64,000 nucleotides of DNA from NCBI GenBank assembly GCA_016806645.1, contig JACSYO010001682.1, positions 3,726,501-3,790,500 of the forward strand. Direction: 5' to 3'. This DNA is from Ophiodon elongatus. Taxonomy: Eukaryota > Chordata > Actinopteri > Perciformes > Hexagrammidae. The notes under the pieces are model-generated. The model made no database searches and was not told where the DNA came from. It saw only the letters and a list, made by a program, of their open reading frames with translations. This document shows positions 26,850 through 40,452 of the stretch, piece after piece. How positions within the stretch are numbered: position 1 is the first letter of the stretch; each line of letters starts with the position of its first letter. The position numbers and the translations under genes are program-made.

Positions 26850-28880
26850 GAGTAACCTAAAACCAGCTGTAGTGGTAGCCACTAGAAAAGTATCTCCTCC
26901 GTTAGTGCTCCAGGTTTTTCCTCACACTTCATGTGAAGAAGAGCAGTTTTGAAACAGTGCATAATGAGTAAAAAAAGATTTCGCTAACCATTTTTTGTTC
27001 CCTTTTCATGCTGATATAAGTCAGGAAGCGGACATCTGAAATCAAAATGGGAGTGCACTTTTGATGCAAAGGGGTTGTTGTGTTCCAATGCGAGTGTGAT
27101 CATTTCTTTGCTATAAAACTGATCTTTTCAAGAAAGTCTTTTATAAATTGAAGCCCACTGTTTTATTTGCAACATGTCTTCTTTGTTCATTTGCATGCTT
27201 TCATTTGCTGAAATGTTTTAATCTTGGTTCAACCATGTAAAGCACTTGTAGCGATTTATTAATGAGGTTTAGTGTCATTATTATTATTATTATTATTATC
27301 ATCATAAACATTATAAATATTACAAAATCATTTGTTGATTTCAATATTGATGCATTTTCAGCGCCAACGTCCTTGATTACGCCGACTAATCATGGCGGCT
27401 CTGTAAGCCTGAAAGTTAATGGTGTATCACTCACACTGGACGTCCTGGAACCTGCTTCCTCTTCTCACCAAACCCATGGAGCCCTGTATGTGAGTATGTG
27501 TACGCGACTGCTCCAACACGGTGCTATTTTCAGTGTTGTTTACAACACAGCCCGGGGTTTGCGTCCCATCTCCACAGTCACCGTTTGCTTCTATAAATGA
27601 TGAAGGTGATCTTTCCGAAACCATAACCAAGTAGTTTTAGTCGCCTAAACTTTACCATAAGTTAACACTTAGAACACAATGACAAATTGATACACTCTGT
27701 CGTTAAGGTGTGAGGACTTGTTGGGCTGAATAATTGATCTAAGGGTATGTGTCACCTACATGATGCTGTTGGTTCACATCCACTTGGATCTTTTGTTTAC
27801 GCTATCTTCGCTCTCGCCCGTCTTTCCTGTCACACTCCACTGTGTATCGCTTAGTAAAAGTAGAATCGCTTTAAAACAGTCTGTAAACAGCACAGTTTCT
27901 CTGGTGGGAACGTCTGACTGTGTTTCCATTCGCTAAGCAGCCAGCAGCTAAAGAGCTGGCACAGTGGGATTCAAACTTTTTCTCCAGGGACCCACACTGG
28001 AAGCGCATCTACCCAAAACAAAACAGCAAAACCTAAAGTAATAATTTTTGACAGTAGCTAAAAATATGAGAAACGACCCCAGGGGAGTGTGTGTGTGTGT
28101 CAATATTTTTTTCTGAACAGGATGAAAATCATTTTTTCTTAACTTTTGAACTAGAGGAGAGACACACATTATCTACACGATAAATTGTATCTAGCTGCAT
28201 AATTACAACGGTGAACACAGATATCTGATGAAGATCTCGGGATGTGAAATGGCTGAATAAATATGTGGGAACATTGGATCTAGTGTGTGGCATTCTCCGG
28301 TTTTCTTTCTCATGGAAATGAGGGTGTGCAGATATCTCTGGTACCTTACATTTTGACTGAGCTTCCGAATGAGCCATGGCTTTATAATTATAAGAATATT
28401 TATGAAGTTATATGTTGAAAAAACAAGAGGGGAATTTCTGTGTCTTGGTTTATTTAGTTTCTTTGGATTCCAGGACGTGTTTACTTTCCTCGAACAGCCA
28501 GTAAAAGTCTCGGACTCTGATGGAGCATGCATATATTCATCAATAAGTTATATCACGAACTCTAATAGGCACTTAAATTTGGCATTTACTGTACATTTTC
28601 AGCATACAATGTGACTGACTGCTCAGTGGGCCTATGGGGATAATATCCCAATAATCATCAAATAGCAATTTTTTAGCGATTGCAGTTATTTTCATATTGT
28701 GCTATTCCTACCTCAGGGTGACATTATTTTAAAAACAACGGTCTTGGCTCCACCCTCTGAGATTCAGTACACGTTCAAGACATTTCCATGAAGTCATTTG
28801 TACCAGAAAACAAACCACCACCAAACATTGAAAAGAAAACAGAAATGCAGCTTAAGGTTATGATTTGTCCAGCACCCAGT
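26850..28880. other. Intergenic, no credible gene
   Basis: AT-rich unique sequence with an (ATT)n run at 27276-27303; nothing else is recognised. Confidence 0.55.
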
Positions 28881-28889
28881 GCTCTCGGG

Positions 28890-29505
28890 ACCTGAAAACC
28901 ATTTTCGTTTTTTCCAAATTCCGTTTTCTTTTTTCCCAAATTCCGTGTTTTCCGTTTTCCGTTTACATAGCTACATATTTTATTCAAAAGATTTTTTAGA
29001 AAGTGATTCAATACACTTAAACCTCACATTTTTGGAAGACTAACAGGCGACCCCCTCCACGAAGCTTCCCCTAAAACACTCTCATTGGCTGTATCTCAGC
29101 AACAGGTCAGATATTTAGCATACTTTATGATGGATGCATTGACGAGCCTCTCGCATCCTTAAACAAGCGCCGAGCAAACCCAGTTTCTCTCTGATCTAGG
29201 GCTTTTGTTGGGAAGTTCCAATAACTATACAAAAAACAAATCAGTGCCTTTGAACTACAATCGCTGTCTCAGTGCGCGCAAATTAAACCACAACATAGCG
29301 GCATATATGTTTTTCTGTTCATTCGGTTTAGGTACTGTGAATAAACAATCAGAATTGGAGGGGAAATCCAGATTTTCATAAAATGCGTCCACATTTTGTC
29401 AAATTCCACCATATTTCACGTTTTACAGCAAATATTTTTTTATTATCAACCAATGCCGCAATTCCCTCCGTGTTTTCCGCATCACAGAAATCATAGAGCC
29501 CTACA
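28890..29505. mobile_element. Decayed DNA-transposon-like repeat
   Basis: Repeated AAATTCCGTTTTC/TTTTCCG words at the left and, at the right, CCGTGTTTTCCGCATCACAG AAATCATAGAGCCCTAC. Inverted, that right end reads GTAGGGCTCTATGATTTCTG, a terminus style I associate with fish hAT-like MITEs. The left boundary is uncertain. Confidence 0.35.
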
Positions 29506-30283
29506 CTTTGCCCTAATGTCCGAGATATGACATGACCTGCAGGCATCTGTTCTCCTTCCCTAGAAGCTTCTCATATATGCACCCATCAAACGCATCACAA
29601 ACACTTTTTGCAACACACACTCCCCACACCCCTGTCTTGTGGTATTTCTCGAGTATCCACGCCCTGTGTCCTATGGTGTGTCTCCTGTAGAGGAGTGTAT
29701 GCTTTGTTTATGGTCAGTGACATGCACAAGCACTGTGGGGCCTAACTGAATGTGAGCACTGTCAGAAGAGATTAGAGCCATGTGTGTTGGTGTGTGTGTG
29801 TGTGTGTGTGTGTGTTTGTGTGTATGTTGGCTAGTTGACTGGTGGGGAGACACCAGTACAGATGGGGGTTTCAGATGTGATGAGCGTCATGGTCGGGCCT
29901 CCTCCTGTCCTCTTGGTTCAGCATCAAGAAAAGCCCTGCTGCTGACGTCCAAACTAAGCAGCCCATCGGCCACACCAGTGTCCCCTTTGTCTCCTTGTCC
30001 CTTTCTCATACACACTCACTCACAGACACGCAATTGGTTCAACTGATATTTTTGGGACTGAAGCTGAGCAGATTTCCATCCAGAATTCACGTTCCTAGTG
30101 TTTCATGGATGTATTTGTAGCGGCTCGCCACAATATCAACATTGACCGCCGCATCTTGATTTTCTTTTTTCTCTTTTTTTACTTCCAGTGCAGTGCCCGT
30201 TTAGAGTGTGTCACTGTTCTTGACCGGCCGATTGCTTGGTCCAGAACCGCTCATTGTTCTTTGCGCAAAAGTGAATTGCAGTT

Positions 30284-30966
30284 GGGGATGTCACGATAAC
30301 TGCTACTTCGGGAGCAAGTTGATGCCAAAATTAAAAAAAACGTGACGGTGCTTGTTCTTCTACAGTACCGCAGGTAACCTAGGTAACGTCAGGGCTCGAG
30401 ACCAATGTCGTCCCGAGTATGATAGTAAATGTGTTTGGGGCGCCTTACTTCGACATGTCCAGGGGATGCACCCTATTTATTTCCAGATATTGCTACATCG
30501 TTAACAACACATCAAAGTTAAACTCGGTAAGACCAGAGCTAGTTCACATTAGCTGTTAGCACCCGGTAAACGGCACAGTCCAGGAGGGGCCATTGATTTA
30601 CATTATGGGGCATTCGGGCTCTAATCAGTAAACATTTGTTTTCGGCAAAGGTAAACTCTAACCTTATCATGTTGTGTTCAAATGAAATATTGTAAAAAGA
30701 ATGTTCTGCCGAAGACCTTAAATAAAAAAACTTTTTTTAAAGATGCTTTTACAGCAGTATAAAATAGATAATAGAGACGGAATTATGACTTTTAACCTCC
30801 AAACAAAAACCTTTATGCAAACAGTAATGAAGGAGTGTATGTTGAAGTACATGAGATTTATTGTTTTGTTTATGGTTTTTGCCATGGTATCGAATTAGTT
30901 TTGAAAATTGTAGAATTGTACTGGGATTGGTACCAACGAATACATTTCTTGTCTCGTGACATCCCT
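30284..30966. mobile_element. Non-autonomous TIR element, ~680 bp
   Basis: Left end GGGGATGTCACGATAAC and the inverted right end AGGGATGTCACGAGAC share a 12-of-13 terminal repeat. AGGGATGTCACGA ends are typical of fish hAT-like MITEs. It contains the segment 30646-30790 shared with 25529-25676. Open frames inside are not credible genes. Confidence 0.55.
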
Positions 30967-31067
30967 AACAGAACTCAAATCTTTTATAATTGTAGAGCTT
31001 CGCGCATCGCATTGATTCCTTCTCTCCTTGCTAACCTGTCATTGACTCAAGCTTCATATTCGGCATA

Positions 31068-31154
31068 TAGAGATTGGAATGGTATCAATGTTCTCATCTA
31101 ACCCGTGGCAAGATGCTGAATAAGTTTACTTTCCAAAAAAGTTGAACTATTCCT
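31068..31154. mobile_element. 3' end fragment of the TTAA-flanked MITE family
   Basis: GGTATCAATGTTCTCATCTA ... AAGTTGAACTATTCCT followed by TTAA matches the right end of the complete element at 23502-23570. It sits directly after the TIR element ending at 30966. Confidence 0.65.
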
Positions 31155-31691
31155 TTAAATCTTTATTCCAAATTCTAGATTAGATCTTGACATTTTCCCC
31201 ATTTGTTTGTGAGTAAACATAATGATTTGTCACACGTTTTTAGACAACGCAGAGTTGTTCCCCCAAAAAATGGTGCAGTGAGGGTTTTAACCCCTTACTG
31301 CACTTAACATCCATTTTCTTTTCTTACAAAGAGTCTTTAAGGTGCAAGTTGTAATCGTAAAAATGACCTCTTCAAAACTTTTCAAACATAATAAGTAAAT
31401 TGTGATAAAGTCCTGTTTTTGTTTCTCTTTTACAAAATAAAAACAAAAGTAATGTCAATATTTATATCCATGATCATAATAAAACCTTCTGCTTCAACAG
31501 AGTGGTTGCTATTATCTACATTAAATATGTATTCAAACAAACTGCAATATATACGTCATATATACTCAGTGTTGGAAGTGTTAGGAAGCCGGGCTGCATG
31601 CTAACGGGGTGGAGGTTGGTTCATGGCCTTGCTTACTCAGACTAGGCATTTTGTTCAGACACTGAACAGAGACCTCTATTGCCCTGAGGAC

Positions 31692-31694
<3 letters not shown>

Positions 31695-31770
<76 letters not shown>
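31695..31770. repeat. (CT)n microsatellite followed by C/CA-rich run
   Basis: CT repeat with a few TTT and CCC interruptions. Confidence 0.98.
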
Positions 31771-31772
<2 letters not shown>

Positions 31773-32123
31773 CCCCACCCCACCCCTTCCCTCCCTCACA
31801 CAGTCTGTGAGCCAAAGCAGGATTTCTATTATACCTGTAACAAACAGATAATACGGTTTGTCTGTTATCTCCCTCATCCTCCTCTTCCAAAACACATCAT
31901 CATCCTCCCTCGTTTTATCTTTGATCACACCTGTTGTGTTTGCAATGCATTTACATTTTGCAGATGTAATCACATTAGGCTGGTGTTGGCCTTTTGACCA
32001 GATGTGATTTCTAGAACAAAATTAGAACACAAGGTTAATTATTACATAACTAGATCTGCAAGCAGGTATACAGGAGTCCAAGCAACCAAGACAAGCGGAA
32101 GGCAACCAAAAGACTGCTTGGGC

Positions 32124-32410
32124 AGGCTTAGATTAGGGATGCAACGCCATCAGACCAAGTACAAGTACCTACATTTGAATACTTGCTGATACCTATAGTA
32201 GTACTTAATAATACCATTACAATTCTACCAATGACTTTGACATCTTGTTTTATTTTCAGCAGATTAGAGGCACAATGTAAGAATCTGCCACAGTCTTTGA
32301 CTATCAGTGGAGTAGTGGTGGGTTTTGCCACAGATTACTGGTATCGATTAAATTTCCAATTAGATATAAATTTGATTAGGGATATTTCACTTACAATACC
32401 AAAATTGTTT
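32124..32410. mobile_element. Decayed AGGGATGCAACG-type repeat
   Basis: TTAGGGATGCAACGCCATCA GACCAAGTACAAGTACCTAC and ATTTGAATACTTGCTGATAC strongly resemble the start of a fish TIR repeat (AGGGATGCAACGATACC with GAGTACC/TACCGATAC words). The right end is weak (GGTATCGATTAAATTTCC). Confidence 0.45.
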
Positions 32411-34099
32411 TGATATGAAAGAGATTCTCAGAGAACTAATGCTGTAAATTGTACACACTCACACACACACTTTCCGTCCCTGTTCCGCATAGCAAAATGA
32501 GAGTCGATGAAGAATACAACAGGTCATGTGCAAGCTTTGATGCTTTGAGAAGATTGTTTGGTCAAAACAACAAAAGCGGCTCCCAAGAAGGTTAGCGTCG
32601 AGGCTGCATTAGCCTTAGTTATTTCAGAACTGGGGTGTATTTGTTAACTGGAAGAAGAGCAAAAAAATTAAACTGAAAGCTTTTCTCGATGGAAGAGTTA
32701 TTTTTGCTCTCATCCCGACTCACTTCCGTATGAGTATGATTGACAGATGGTTCATACAACCACCTGTCGTATATCGTTTTTTAACTGTTTCCAATGATAA
32801 TAACTATAGGTATAGATATAACTACCTTTAAACTGGAATGATGGGGTGTTTGGGTTTGGTTTTGAAACTTATAATACCCAATGACTGCCGTCACACTAAG
32901 CAGCAGATATCTTCAAGTTGACTTTGCTCTAATATAAATGGCAGATCCTAGACAAGTAATTGAAATGAAAGGGAGTATCAGTTTACTGACTACTTTTCTG
33001 AAATTTACTAATGATATTTATTGTATTATTAGTTGAATGAAACAAAGACATAACAAAATAGATTCCTTTAAAAGAACAAATAATAACCTTTAAACAATAA
33101 TAAACTGAATTATCTTCATGCAGTGCGGCCCACAGAGTCTTTATCTTAAACAAGCAAAAGAACAGAAACAGAGACATAAAACAGAAACTACAACTTAATG
33201 TTACCTTTCGGCTTAAGTCCTGAAGAAACAGTTCATGGTCTGGAAGATGAAACCAGACAGCAGATGAAATCCTCGTCAGAACGCACACCGACAGTCCTTA
33301 TATCTTTATCCGACCTTTATCTGGACCTCGCTGGGTACAAGGACTCTGTTATGTATCCACTAGTCACACAAGCTACCTTAAAGAAACTGCTGCTAGCCGA
33401 AGCTACCAACATACCTAATTAGCCGCATTTAGCTAAGCAGTTAGCATCTTTACTCCCGCAAGGTTAGCGCCTAACTCTTATGCAATTTCAGTTAACCTCT
33501 TAAAGAACAAACAGTCACATTCAGGCTACTTAACCAATACTAAATAAAGAAAAGTGTGTTAGTGTCATAAGTTACAGCTACTAATTTCCTCCATTTACTA
33601 GACCTAGCTTCCTTTGATCCATATGTACCATCCTCATTTCTCTCCCTTGGCGTCTCTCCTGCGTTTTTAGCTCTTTTTTTTACTCCTCCCGCCCTCTTGG
33701 TGACCTACTACCAATTACCACAGGTGTCAATAACTAATACCTGTACAGTAACCAATCTAACTAGATAGGTGAAACTAATGCTTTTTTGTTTACCCCACTG
33801 TTATTTAGAAGTGTTTGTTTTAATATATCAGTAAAAAGTGTTTTCTAAATTACTTTCAGTGGAATTGCCTTACTGAATTAATTTCATCCAACTTCATTAG
33901 GAACTAACTTGTCTTAATACTTTTACACCAGGCCTACCCACTGTAGAAAGACACACCTGATCCAACCACAGCATTATGTACTTATTATTTACATATCCTG
34001 CATTTTGGCCACTCTGCAGCAGAATATTCTTCCTTGGATACAATTTGATGATTTGCAACACCATAAATATGCCCTTCCCCCCCCCACCTCCAGCCCAAC

Positions 34100-34140
<41 letters not shown>

Positions 34141-35559
34141 TTGCAATGTTGTTTTTCCTAATTATATTATTTATTTTGGAATGCCCTTAAAACTTACATT
34201 TTCCCCACTGAATATTAACACTTAAGAAACAACCATTTGTGATCTACCTTGCCCTCATGTTTATATATTTACACACACACACCTTACCCTTAATGTGTAA
34301 GAGCCGGTTCACATGTGGCCAAAATACACAACTGAATGTACACTCACTCAGTTTCTGTTATCTAAAAAGAATGATTAAGAAAATCTGTGCAAATGTTGCT
34401 AATGAATGTAAATCAATTAATGACACAGGTAGGATTTAATAACAGGGTCAATCAATTAATTGCAGCAAAAGAAATTCACACTGACTGAAAGGTCGAAAAA
34501 ACATAACTTTTTTTTAATGCTAATAGCATCATTAGTTGCCTTATTCCTCCTCCTCTGGTCTTCCTCTTCCTCAGTCGGTAAAGAAGTCGGTTTTGTGCTC
34601 TCTGGATCGACCCACTTTCAAAATGTATGTGCTTTGGCCAAAGTGTTCGTCACTCTTCTGACTTGAAATTTACGTCAACAATTAATGCTCTTGTCTCATG
34701 TCTGACCTCCCGCTGTGACATGCCTTCTCCTGTTCAGAGGTCTGTTTGTGTCTGTAAGTGGTATGACCCAAGCGCGCCTCCAACAATAAACACAGCTAAT
34801 AACAACTGACTCTCAAAGGGCCGTGTAGATATATGTGTCTGTGTGTGTGTTTTGGGGGTTGAGTAAACGGGTGAGTTAATAATGCACTCAGACACAGGCG
34901 GAGTTCAGTAGTGGTGGTGTACATATAGTAATCATAACCCCCCCCCCACCCCTCCCCTCGCATTCCACCAATCATTTCTCCATAGCTGATACCTGAATTG
35001 ATTTGTCTCTTTGGATTGAGATTGAACTTCTACCGGTGTTCCCTCATATCCCTGTTTTCTTTCCTGCTGATCACTAGCAGCTGATTTCATACCTGTGGTG
35101 GAGTGCAAGAGGAGTTGGATTTCAAGGTCAACTCTAACAAGCACTACATCACAATACCATATTATATAACTGTGAAATAAAAGTAATTTTTAACTGTTTT
35201 GAGTAAGTTTTAGAAAGATGTTAGGTCACAAAATGACCTTTCAGTTTTTCTCAATGAAAATGTCCTAACCTGCAGCGTGCGTTAACAGGTTAATAAGTGA
35301 CGCACACTTCCACCTCCTCCAACCTTTTGTCAAAATCGACGCTGACAGTAACTGACAGTTACCCAAGATCACTCTCTATTACATACATGTGCTCTATTCG
35401 CTAGTCTGCTCCCTGTAGGTGGGTAAGAGGTGTGATGAAGACTAAAACTTGGCTATGTTTAAGGAAAGTTTGAGGTTGTGGCATATTCATTATGGTAAAG
35501 ATGTAGTTACATCAAGACAAAACACTTATGGTAGAGGTTAGAGCAAGTTCATTGTCCCT

Positions 35560-35725
35560 CATAGAGGCCAGGCGAGCTGTTTCCACTTGTTTGCAGTCTT
35601 TATGTTAAGCTAACCCTCTCCTGTCTGTAGCTTCATATTTAACGGACAGATATAAGTGTGGTACGGATCTTCTCAAGTAGCTCTTGGCAAGAATGCAAAT
35701 AAGCATATTTTCCCAAATGCCAAAC
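35560..35725. mobile_element. Fragment of the TTAA-flanked MITE family
   Basis: GAGCTGTTTCCACTTGTTTG CAGTCTTTATGTTAAGCTAA and GTGTGGTACGGATCTTCTCA match the centre and part of the right arm of the complete element at 23166-23570; the last bases are lost. Confidence 0.6.
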
Positions 35726-36084
35726 AAATCTGAGCAGATCCAAAAGCCAAATAAGAGGCCACACGATAACAGTGAGGCATCAGGAAGCATCAGCCAACAC
35801 TGACTCGATAACATTGCAAATTTAAATAATTTGCACACTTTTGACATCTTAAGAAGCCAGACTATAACCTGTTAAGATGCAGCGTATAAACGCATGAGGA
35901 TCTCCTTACAGTAGGAACACGTAACTAGACGTTTTTGACCTTGGTGGCGAAGAGAGCATTGCTTTGTATTCCTGAGATTGTATGCGGGTGTCTCAGTGTG
36001 TAAGTGAGCGCGAGAAGCTATGTGGCAGAAGTGTATTCTCCTCTGTGTAACCTTGACCCGTCTGGAGAGGCGGCCTCGCCTCAG

Positions 36085-36119
36085 CATCAGCATCAGCAGC
36101 AGCAGCAACAGCAGCAGCT
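36085..36119. repeat. CAG/CAT/CAA trinucleotide run
   Basis: Imperfect (CAG)n; no gene supports translation as polyglutamine. Confidence 0.9.
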
Positions 36120-37079
36120 GTGTCACTTCAACTCAGCGTCTTCAGTCCAACCTTAAGGGACCCGGACTGCCCGTGTCCCTGCCCACATATCCACATCCAA
36201 GACCCCCCCGCTCCCCCCGATAGAACAACCAGCCAGAACCCCCCCCCCCTCCCCATACGCCTCCTCCTGCCCTAAGCTACCAGCAAACACACATTCATGC
36301 ACACTGTCCGTCATGCATACTGATAAAAAAACGTGTTCATTTTCAACAGCAGCAGACAGTGGCCTGGCTGCTCGACTGCTGACAAAGCCCAGACTCAGCC
36401 TGCCTGGCCCTGTAGACACAAGAACACAGGCGGAGACAAACACCGGCCTCCAGCCACTCCCAGTCAGCTCTACATATGTCACATGTTAATGACATCAAGT
36501 CTGTGGCCACCCACAGACCGCGACATACTTGAGGGCAGCGGATGGAGAAATAAAGTCGTTTCTCCACGGAACGCCAGCCTTATTCTTTCTCTGTAGCACT
36601 CAGTGCCAGGACTTGGGGGGCTTTAACCATTTGAGTTACTGCAGGTCTCGGGTCACCTTTCTTCACATTCTCTAGCCACAAACCATGCAGTCTGACATGC
36701 TGTGATTTAGAATCAAATGTATTTGTGAAACGCAAATATATCATTATAATATTTTTGATACATGTTTTTCTTCCTGTGAAATAATGAATATTTGTAGCCT
36801 GGAGGCTTCCTCTGTTAATTAATTAAGTGAACTAGACTGAAAAGGGAAAGCAAAAGTCATTATTCTCTTGTCTGAGTTCATCACTGTATATATTCAACTG
36901 TTTTATGGGAAACTCAAGTAGTTACCCCTTTGTTTTTGTCGGGATTTGAGCCAAACACCAGGGGATGGATGAGCCAAAAACACATATTCACAGCTTTAAT
37001 CCTGATCCCATTAGTGGACTCGGGAGTGAAAATAGTAAACAGCAGCCATGCTAGACTCCTCCATGTGCAGAGGGGAAAC

Positions 37080-37400
37080 AGTGCGGCGTCTTTTGTCAAA
37101 CATGACTGATTCCCTCTCGCCTTTTGTGTGTGTGTGGGAGCTTTGCCTTTCACATCGATCACGGTTGTGCCAACTGTTTGTTTTGTCTTTTCATATAATG
37201 AACCCTGGGCCCTCGGTGAGGCCCCGGCGGAGCTTTGCTCCATGCTAAAGGGCTTTTTTGTGAGACAGTGTCACGCTCCCTCGTTCCGGCGAGGCTTCGC
37301 GTTTCTTATTATTCATGGCTCTCTCCCCGTTTGTTGAGAAGGCCGGGATCAAACAGGCCGATTTGCCACGCCTGACACCCACTGCTGCGAGTGTGTGTTT
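37080..37400. promoter_or_regulatory. Candidate conserved noncoding element
   Basis: A unique, balanced-composition block ending at a TG tract, with TTTGCCTTTCACATCGATCA, TCATATAATGAACC, a GC-rich GGCCCCGGCGGAGC core and TTATTATTCATGG. It stands out from surrounding low-complexity DNA. Enhancer role inferred. Confidence 0.3.
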
Positions 37401-37428
37401 TGTGTGTGTGTGTGTATGCGTGCGTATG

Positions 37429-37544
<116 letters not shown>

Positions 37545-37696
37545 AACTCGGCTCAGGCTCAGTAATGACAGGATTTGTTAAACAGTAAATTAATGAATAA
37601 TGAAATATCCAGCACGCGCCTGCCTTGCCTGGAGCACAGTGCCCCGAGCTGGAATTACTCCCGACCGGCACTCTGCTGTCTGCATGCTGGATAACC

Positions 37697-37697
37697 T

Positions 37698-37728
<31 letters not shown>

Positions 37729-37770
37729 CGTATGTGTGCATGTGCACGCGCGTGTGTGTGTGTGTGTGTT
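37697..37770. repeat. Compound (TG)n(CG)n repeat
   Basis: TG run passing into GCGCGCGCG and back to GTGTG; alternating purine-pyrimidine throughout. Confidence 0.95.
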
Positions 37771-37774
37771 GGAT

Positions 37775-40090
37775 AAGCATTTTTACAGCCCATTGCGTGA
37801 CAGAACGCTCAGGGGCTTTGCTGATGGGGGCCTGCTCTCTCGCTTCCTGGCAAGAGGACAGACAGACTGACAGAGACGCAGACATAACTGCATATAGAAA
37901 CGACTGTCAGCGCTGCTCCCATACCGTGTACATCAAATATTACCAATGTGTTCATAAGCTCAGTCCATGTTCATCACTGGATTACCTTCCACCGGTCCTC
38001 TCATTAAAGTAACAGCCTGTGACGCTTTCATAAAAATAAAATTTGCTTCCCATTATCGCCCAATTCATCAAACACGAGTAGGTCCTATCATATCCAGCCC
38101 CCTGAACGAACATGGTCTATCTTCCCCTGGTGAACAGGAAGTGATGTGTTGTAGCGTGATCAGCAGTAGCCACGTTGGACCCACAAATACTTTGGTGATT
38201 GCAGAGCAATGCAGGATTTTGCACGAGTTATGTAAACCCAAAAAAGGAGGAAATAACGTCATAGCACTTTAAAAGGCACACCTGTAATAATCCAAAGGTA
38301 TTCCATCATGGCTCACTGTTACGGTCCATAGAAGTGGGTCCTCCAGGGGGCTCACCCACCCTAACCTTTTCTGCTTACCCTGTACCAGACTTTAGGTTTC
38401 TCTTTGGGATAATTGCATCAGAAAGCTCAAGCGACTCCTGTGTTTGCCTGACATTTGATATTATCAGTTTAACTTTCCATACTCATATTGACTTGTATTT
38501 GTTCAAAGGAAAGTTTGCAGGATGTTGTGCAGGTGAGCAGGCGAAGCATTCAAGCATTCCTGAGCAGTGTTACCGACACATACGTTTTTTTTTGTTTTCC
38601 GTATAGTTTTGTAGCTTGCATTGATTTCTGGAACCTTTGCAACGCATTGACAAGCTCCAAGTTTGTAAGTTTTCATATTTTGGTATCTTTGTTTCTTCAG
38701 GGGGGAAAAACACTACACAAAACATTGAGAATGCGACTGCTCAATGCTTAAGCTTTCTAAACATGTATGGTCCTTCATTGACCACAGCTGCAAACAACTA
38801 TTTAGAAAACGGAATCTATAAAGCACAAGTTAACTCAGAATAGGGTATTATTATTATGAGCTGGTTCAATGTACCACCAGCTTCACTTGTCTAGGATATT
38901 TTTTAATGATTAAATATATTGTGAACAGTAAAGCACTACCGCATGTTGCAAATAAGTCAAATCATTTTCGGAAAGGGTTCAAATCCTCCAGCAAATTCCA
39001 TTCAGTTACAGTATGTGTTGTGTGACTGTTTGTTGTAGATTCAGCACATTCACCACGTTGTAAAAGCCCTGCACTTTAACTGTCACCTGCACTACACAAA
39101 TCAGTGATACAAAATCACATAATCCTAAAGTCAATATATAATATATATTAGATATTTTCAATAACAAAGTGTTCGTTTTATTTATTTCTCTGCATATTCC
39201 GAGCCGTATGTGCAATATTTTTGACTTTTTGAAAAGAAACTGGTAAACTTCTCATTAGCCTTCCACTGAAAGTAAATTGTTGATAGCCTACATATAGTAG
39301 TATTACTGTAATTTATGATATTTACATGTTTTTGCAAGACTCATTTGTCAACAACGTGTAGTCTAGTGTAGACTTCACAATGAAGCATTTTCAAGAGTCC
39401 CGATGCTCAATGCATAAAACTAACTTTGTTGGCAAAGGGAAAAAAACCTGCACAACTGGTTTTGGATATTTGTTTGGGTTCTAAGTTTGAGGAGAGAAAA
39501 ATAAATTTCACAAATAAGTGAACAGTCCAAAGAGACACCGTTCGGCCTATTTATTCAGTTCTGTTCACATAAGACCATTATTGTCCCACAGGAGGAAATT
39601 GTTTTTGCAGCAAGGCAACAAAAACATCCAGTCTCGTTTTACATGTACATTAGTTCAGTAGGGGGTGATTTTTGCAATTTATTAATTGCATTTTTCTTTT
39701 TAAATGTAATACTAAAATTTAGATCATTATTATTATACACCCATCCATATTTTTTATTATCACCCAACTGAATCAGTGCACCACTTGTTAAATTCATGAA
39801 TCACCTCCCTTAGTCCACTGGTGATTTCTTCCTTCTGAGTTTATTTATTCATTCTTAAAAAATAAAAAATAAACGGTTTTCACTGCAGTTCAATGCCACT
39901 GAGACCTATATTGTCTGATATATTCTGGGTGTGTATTAGCTAAATATTTAGTTTTGGAACTCCTAAACAAGAAGAGCATTATATTCGTGTCTTTAAATTG
40001 TAATAATTCCTTCACTCATTTCACTCAATTGCATCGACACAAGCATAAACTAACATTAACATTTAATTCACTAACATTGAGTGCCTTTTT
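37775..40090. other. Intergenic, no credible gene
   Basis: AT-rich. 39570-39640 (ATTGTCCCACAGGAGGAAAT) resembles a LINE 3' region. Nothing else is recognised. Confidence 0.5.
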
Positions 40091-40409
40091 AATGTTTAAA
40101 GTGGACGGCGCCACTCGTCCTCTTAATGAACGGACGCTAACTCATTAGTGAACGCGTCATGTTTCTCCTCCGTGTAGGCCGCGTCGCTTTCTCTGGCTTG
40201 TTTGTTTATAGTTCCAGTCAACCTGTCGTTGTAACCACTGATGCTCAGCAGCTTCCTGTCTTTGTTGAGCGAGAATCGCTCGCGGACATGCGGGTGCTGA
40301 ACTCTGCACCTGCGTCACGCGGCGTTCCACTCCACGGGTCACAGCGAGCCCGCGGGACACTCTTCCTCTCTCTCCTCCTCCTCTCGAGCTCGCTATTTTC
40401 TCTCTCTCC

Positions 40410-40452
<43 letters not shown>

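Larger units (their letters stand above)
31160..37070. other. Intergenic, no credible gene
   Basis: Holds the CT tract at 31695-31770, a decayed repeat at 32124-32410, CA at 34101-34138, C-runs at 34079-34090 and 34939-34958, a MITE fragment at 35560-35725 and a CAG/CAA trinucleotide run at 36085-36119. Short frames across it have no recognisable domain. Confidence 0.55.

Noticed and set aside
30835..31101. An 88-residue frame, possibly a transposase remnant
   Set aside because: It starts inside the 30284-30966 TIR element and runs past its end into a MITE fragment; no transposase motif is visible.
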